Both the position numbers and the translations under genes were made by a program. A DNA stretch of 64,000 nt, taken from positions 175,881-239,880 of the forward strand of contig JAUIHI010000007.1 in NCBI GenBank assembly GCA_030432295.1. Direction: 5' to 3'. Below the pieces are notes generated by a model. It made no database searches and was not told where the DNA came from. It saw nothing but the letters and a program-made list of their open reading frames with translations. Positions within the stretch are counted from its first letter, which is position 1; each line of letters starts with the position of its first letter. The stretch comes from Anaerolineae bacterium. GTDB taxonomy: Bacteria; Chloroflexota; Anaerolineae; Caldilineales; Caldilineaceae. This document shows positions 62,138 to 64,000 of the stretch, one piece after another.

Positions 62138-63373
62138 ATGCAACTGGTGCAAATCCATCGAAAATGGCCGGTCATTCTTCTGGTCGGGCTGCTGTTGCTG
62201 GCGGTGACCGGCGGCGCGCTGGCCGCGGAATTTGCGGGCGATGAGGATGTCTACCGTCTGGCCGCGGGGGAAGTTGTCAACGACGACCTCTACGTGGGCA
62301 GTGGGGAGATTTATATCGACGGTACAGTCAAAGGCGATCTCTTTGCCTTTGGCGGTTATGTGGAAATCAACGGCGTCGTCGAGGGCGATCTGGTGGCGGG
62401 GGGCGGCGGGGTTGTCATCCGCGGCCAGGTGATGGACGACGCGCGGGTGGCCGGTGGCGGCATCGAAGTCACCGGAACGATTGGCGACGATCTGTTTGTG
62501 GCGGGTGGCGGCGGCCAGGGAATGGGCTTTCCCATGCAGTTTGGGTCGCGCTCCATCCAACAGGGGATCCGTATCGGCAGCGAGGCCCGGATCGGCGGCG
62601 ATGGGGTAATTGTCGGCGGCGGTGGCAAGATCGACGGCAATATTGGCGGGAATCTGTGGGCGGCTATGGGCGAACTGGAACTGGCTGGCCAGGTGGGCGG
62701 CAACGCTGAACTGCAAGTGGGTTCCCTGCGTGTGGACGAGGGCAGCCGGGTGGCGGGCACGCTGCGCTATTCCAGCCCGGATCAGGCCAGCATCCCTGGC
62801 GAGGCCGCGGGCGCTGTCACCTACGACGCGCCCCAGACTGAGACCTCCCCGGGCGCCAGTGCCATCGGGCGGATTGTGGGCTGGTTTGTGCGCACGCTGC
62901 TGATTCTGGTCGGCTTTGCCCTTCTCGGCTGGCTGCTGCTGCGCTATGCGCCCGGACTGTTGACCGCTCCTGTGGCCGCGATTCAGGAGAAGCCGGTGGA
63001 GTCGGGCCTTTACGGGTTGTTGGCCGCGGCTCTGCTGATCTTCATCCCCATTCTCTCGATTCTGCTGGTCGTGCTGGTTTGGATATTCTGGGGCACATTC
63101 TCGGCCCTGACAATGGCTTTCTTCCTGCTGGGCACACTGGCGCTGGTGTGGATGCTCAGCCCGCTGGTCACAGGGCTTTGGCTGGGCCAGCGCATTGTGG
63201 AGCGGGCCGGGAGCGAGACGACGCTGACGGTTGCGTTGCTGGTGGGCGTTCTGCTGATTGTGGTGATCGGGCGGGTGCCGTTTATCGGCTGGCTGGTCTA
63301 TCTGCTCAGCTTTGCCCTGGCCCTGGGCGGGGTGTTGCGTTCGCGACGGATGGCGCAGGTTGCCCTGACATAA
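62138..63373 (+). CDS. Bactofilin-like beta-helix protein with signal and membrane domain
   Basis: 411 residues. Signal peptide (residues 1-29, ending LAA), a right-handed beta-helix of short repeats (DLYVGSGEIYIDGTVKGDLFA, VIRGQVMDDARVAGGGIEV, IDGNIGGNLWA), then four membrane helices. Beta-helix repeats of this kind occur in polymer-forming bactofilins, which are usually cytoplasmic; here the domain is exported. ATG after AAAGGGAG. Confidence 0.82.
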   Translation: MQLVQIHRKWPVILLVGLLLLAVTGGALAAEFAGDEDVYRLAAGEVVNDDLYVGSGEIYIDGTVKGDLFAFGGYVEINGVVEGDLVAGGGGVVIRGQVMDDARVAGGGIEVTGTIGDDLFVAGGGGQGMGFPMQFGSRSIQQGIRIGSEARIGGDGVIVGGGGKIDGNIGGNLWAAMGELELAGQVGGNAELQVGSLRVDEGSRVAGTLRYSSPDQASIPGEAAGAVTYDAPQTETSPGASAIGRIVGWFVRTLLILVGFALLGWLLLRYAPGLLTAPVAAIQEKPVESGLYGLLAAALLIFIPILSILLVVLVWIFWGTFSALTMAFFLLGTLALVWMLSPLVTGLWLGQRIVERAGSETTLTVALLVGVLLIVVIGRVPFIGWLVYLLSFALALGGVLRSRRMAQVALT

Positions 63374-63377
63374 GACT

Positions 63378-63445
63378 TGTAAACACGGATAGAAAGGAAC
63401 ACGGAAAAGCCTGACTTTCTGTGTTCGCTTCTATCCGTGTTTACA
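63378..63445. repeat. Hairpin, TGTAAACACGGAT family
   Basis: Left TGTAAACACGGATAGAAAG (63378 on) pairs with right arm 63421-63445 over 25 positions with two mismatches. Confidence 0.88.
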
Positions 63446-63464
63446 GAGAGTGGGTAGTTTGCAG

Positions 63465-63502
63465 GCGCGACCCAATACCCAATATCTACTATCCAATACC
63501 TA
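63465..63502. repeat. Unpaired TATTGGG-family words
   Basis: CCCAATACCCAATATC...CCAATACCTA stands on one strand without a good partner. Placed before the DUF951 gene. Confidence 0.55.
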
Positions 63503-63514
63503 AGAAGTGCAGCG

Positions 63515-63724
63515 ATGGAAATCAGCGAGAAACTCTACGTGGGGGATGTGGTGCGGATGCGTAAGCAGCACCCCTGCGGCGGGGACGAATGGGAGATTGT
63601 GCGGGTGGGGGCAGACATCGGGATCGTCTGCCGCACCTGCCAACACCGGGTACTCCTCACCCGGCGCAAGTTTGTGCGGGGGGTGAAGCAGTTTATCTCC
63701 CGCGGAACAGAAGTCATAGAGTAG
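63515..63724 (+). CDS. DUF951 family protein
   Basis: 69 residues; [47 protein letters not shown], the DUF951 pattern, with three cysteines (Cys21, Cys39, Cys42). Common in Firmicutes and Chloroflexi; unknown function. Confidence 0.93.
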   Translation: MEISEKLYVGDVVRMRKQHPCGGDEWEIVRVGADIGIVCRTCQHRVLLTRRKFVRGVKQFISRGTEVIE

Positions 63725-63745
63725 GGCGAGAGCCAGAACCACTCA

Positions 63746-63882
63746 ACCACAAAGACACAAAGACACGAAGAAAAACCATTTCCTTGCTTTTTGTACTGGT
63801 CAACGGGATGGTGGAATGGCTATTTCTTAACGCAAAGATGCAAAGGCACAGAGAGAAAAGCGATTTCTTTGCGTCTCTGCGC
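63746..63882. repeat. CACGAAG half-word and CGCAAAGATGCAAAG hairpin
   Basis: Positions 63746-63770 repeat AACCACAAAGACACAAAG without a partner. The hairpin CGCAAAGATGCAAAG (63831-63845) pairs with 63868-63882 with two mismatches; the same stem is perfect at 37871-37914. Confidence 0.75.
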
Positions 63883-63904
63883 CCTGGTATGTTGACGTAT
63901 AGGG

Positions 63905-63935
63905 AAAAATGACAGATAAAAGGTGTGTCATTTTT
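63905..63935. terminator. 10-bp hairpin AAAAATGACA/TGTCATTTTT
   Basis: Perfect 10-bp stem with an 11-base loop and T run in both directions. It overlaps the stop codon of the leftward open frame at 63928. Confidence 0.7.
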
Positions 63936-64000
63936 CGGCAAAGGGTGGTGAAGTTCGTTTGCGCCAGAAGTCAAAGAACTCGCCGCAAAGATTAGCTCCC
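63928..64000 (-). CDS. C-terminal end of a possible gene, cut by window edge
   Basis: 23 codons are open from the window edge to TGA at 63928-63930, ending in CGEFFDFWRKRTSPPFAEK. No homologous family recognised. Could be a real C-terminus, or a further dispersed repeat; the frame is short. Confidence 0.3.
   Translation of the reverse strand, partial: GANLCGEFFDFWRKRTSPPFAEK

Noticed and set aside
63746..63770. Tandem words such as CACAAAGACACAAAGACACG as a CRISPR-like array
   Set aside because: Repeat units are short, without spacers of fixed length, and no cas gene is present.

Overview
The window looks like ordinary bacterial chromosome, moderately GC-rich and densely coded, most likely from a Chloroflexota (Anaerolineae/Caldilineae-type) bacterium. 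That assignment is inference. It rests on the SUF operon headed by a winged-helix cysteine regulator, a DUF951 protein, a YidC with a lipoprotein-type signal, the MoaD/BNR pair, and an abundance of intergenic inverted repeats. No rRNA, tRNA, transposase, prophage or CRISPR array was seen.

Layout. 1-3.5 kb: a partial CoA-binding protein, an acyl-CoA ligase, an intradiol-dioxygenase-like lipoprotein, a decayed PAP2 remnant and a 41-residue membrane protein too short for routine calling. 3.5-10.5 kb (minus): PAP2 phosphatase, a coiled-coil nucleotidyltransferase, TatC and TatA/B, then NusB, FabG, FabD, L32 and YceD behind a perfect sigma-70-type promoter. 10.7-19 kb (plus): an iron-sulfur assembly operon, sufR-like regulator, sufC, sufB, sufD, rhodanese, sufS, a small protein, sufU, a Rieske protein and a SufT-like protein. 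19-31 kb: a HEAT-like protein, dnaX-ybaB-recR, methylmalonyl-CoA mutase and epimerase split by a thioesterase and a DUF433/DUF5615 toxin-antitoxin-like pair, then a TPR protein, ndk and rsfS. 29-34 kb: an envelope cassette (DUF2207, zinc-ribbon membrane protein, coiled-coil protein, SPFH protein with a C-terminal HTH) facing a PspC gene. 34-39.6 kb: DUF4160/DUF2442, DinB, a threonine-dehydratase-like enzyme, amidase, zinc alcohol dehydrogenase and a membrane protein. 39.7-46.3 kb (minus): an accessory run of small stress or detoxification-type genes (VOC, SRPBCC, DHFR-like, YdeI-like, DinB) behind another perfect promoter. 46.4-52.3 kb: housekeeping and hypothetical genes including rnhA. 52.3-57.9 kb (minus): the conserved rpmH-rnpA-yidD-yidC-jag block, a PfkB kinase, parA and parB. 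58-64 kb (plus): membrane proteins, a PIG-L deacetylase, a bactofilin-like protein and DUF951.

The most striking unexplained structure is a set of more than 30 intergenic hairpins, many with perfect 15-29 bp stems. They are built from a small shared vocabulary of words, so unrelated intergenic sites carry variants of the same stems. Both arms of each copy stay complementary even where copies differ from each other. A hairpin is present at every convergent gene junction in the window. One 15-bp copy lies in frame inside a threonine-dehydratase-like gene, and others run over gene ends. Many probably act as bidirectional terminators, but the shared vocabulary and the intragenic copy suggest a dispersed, palindrome-forming repeat system.
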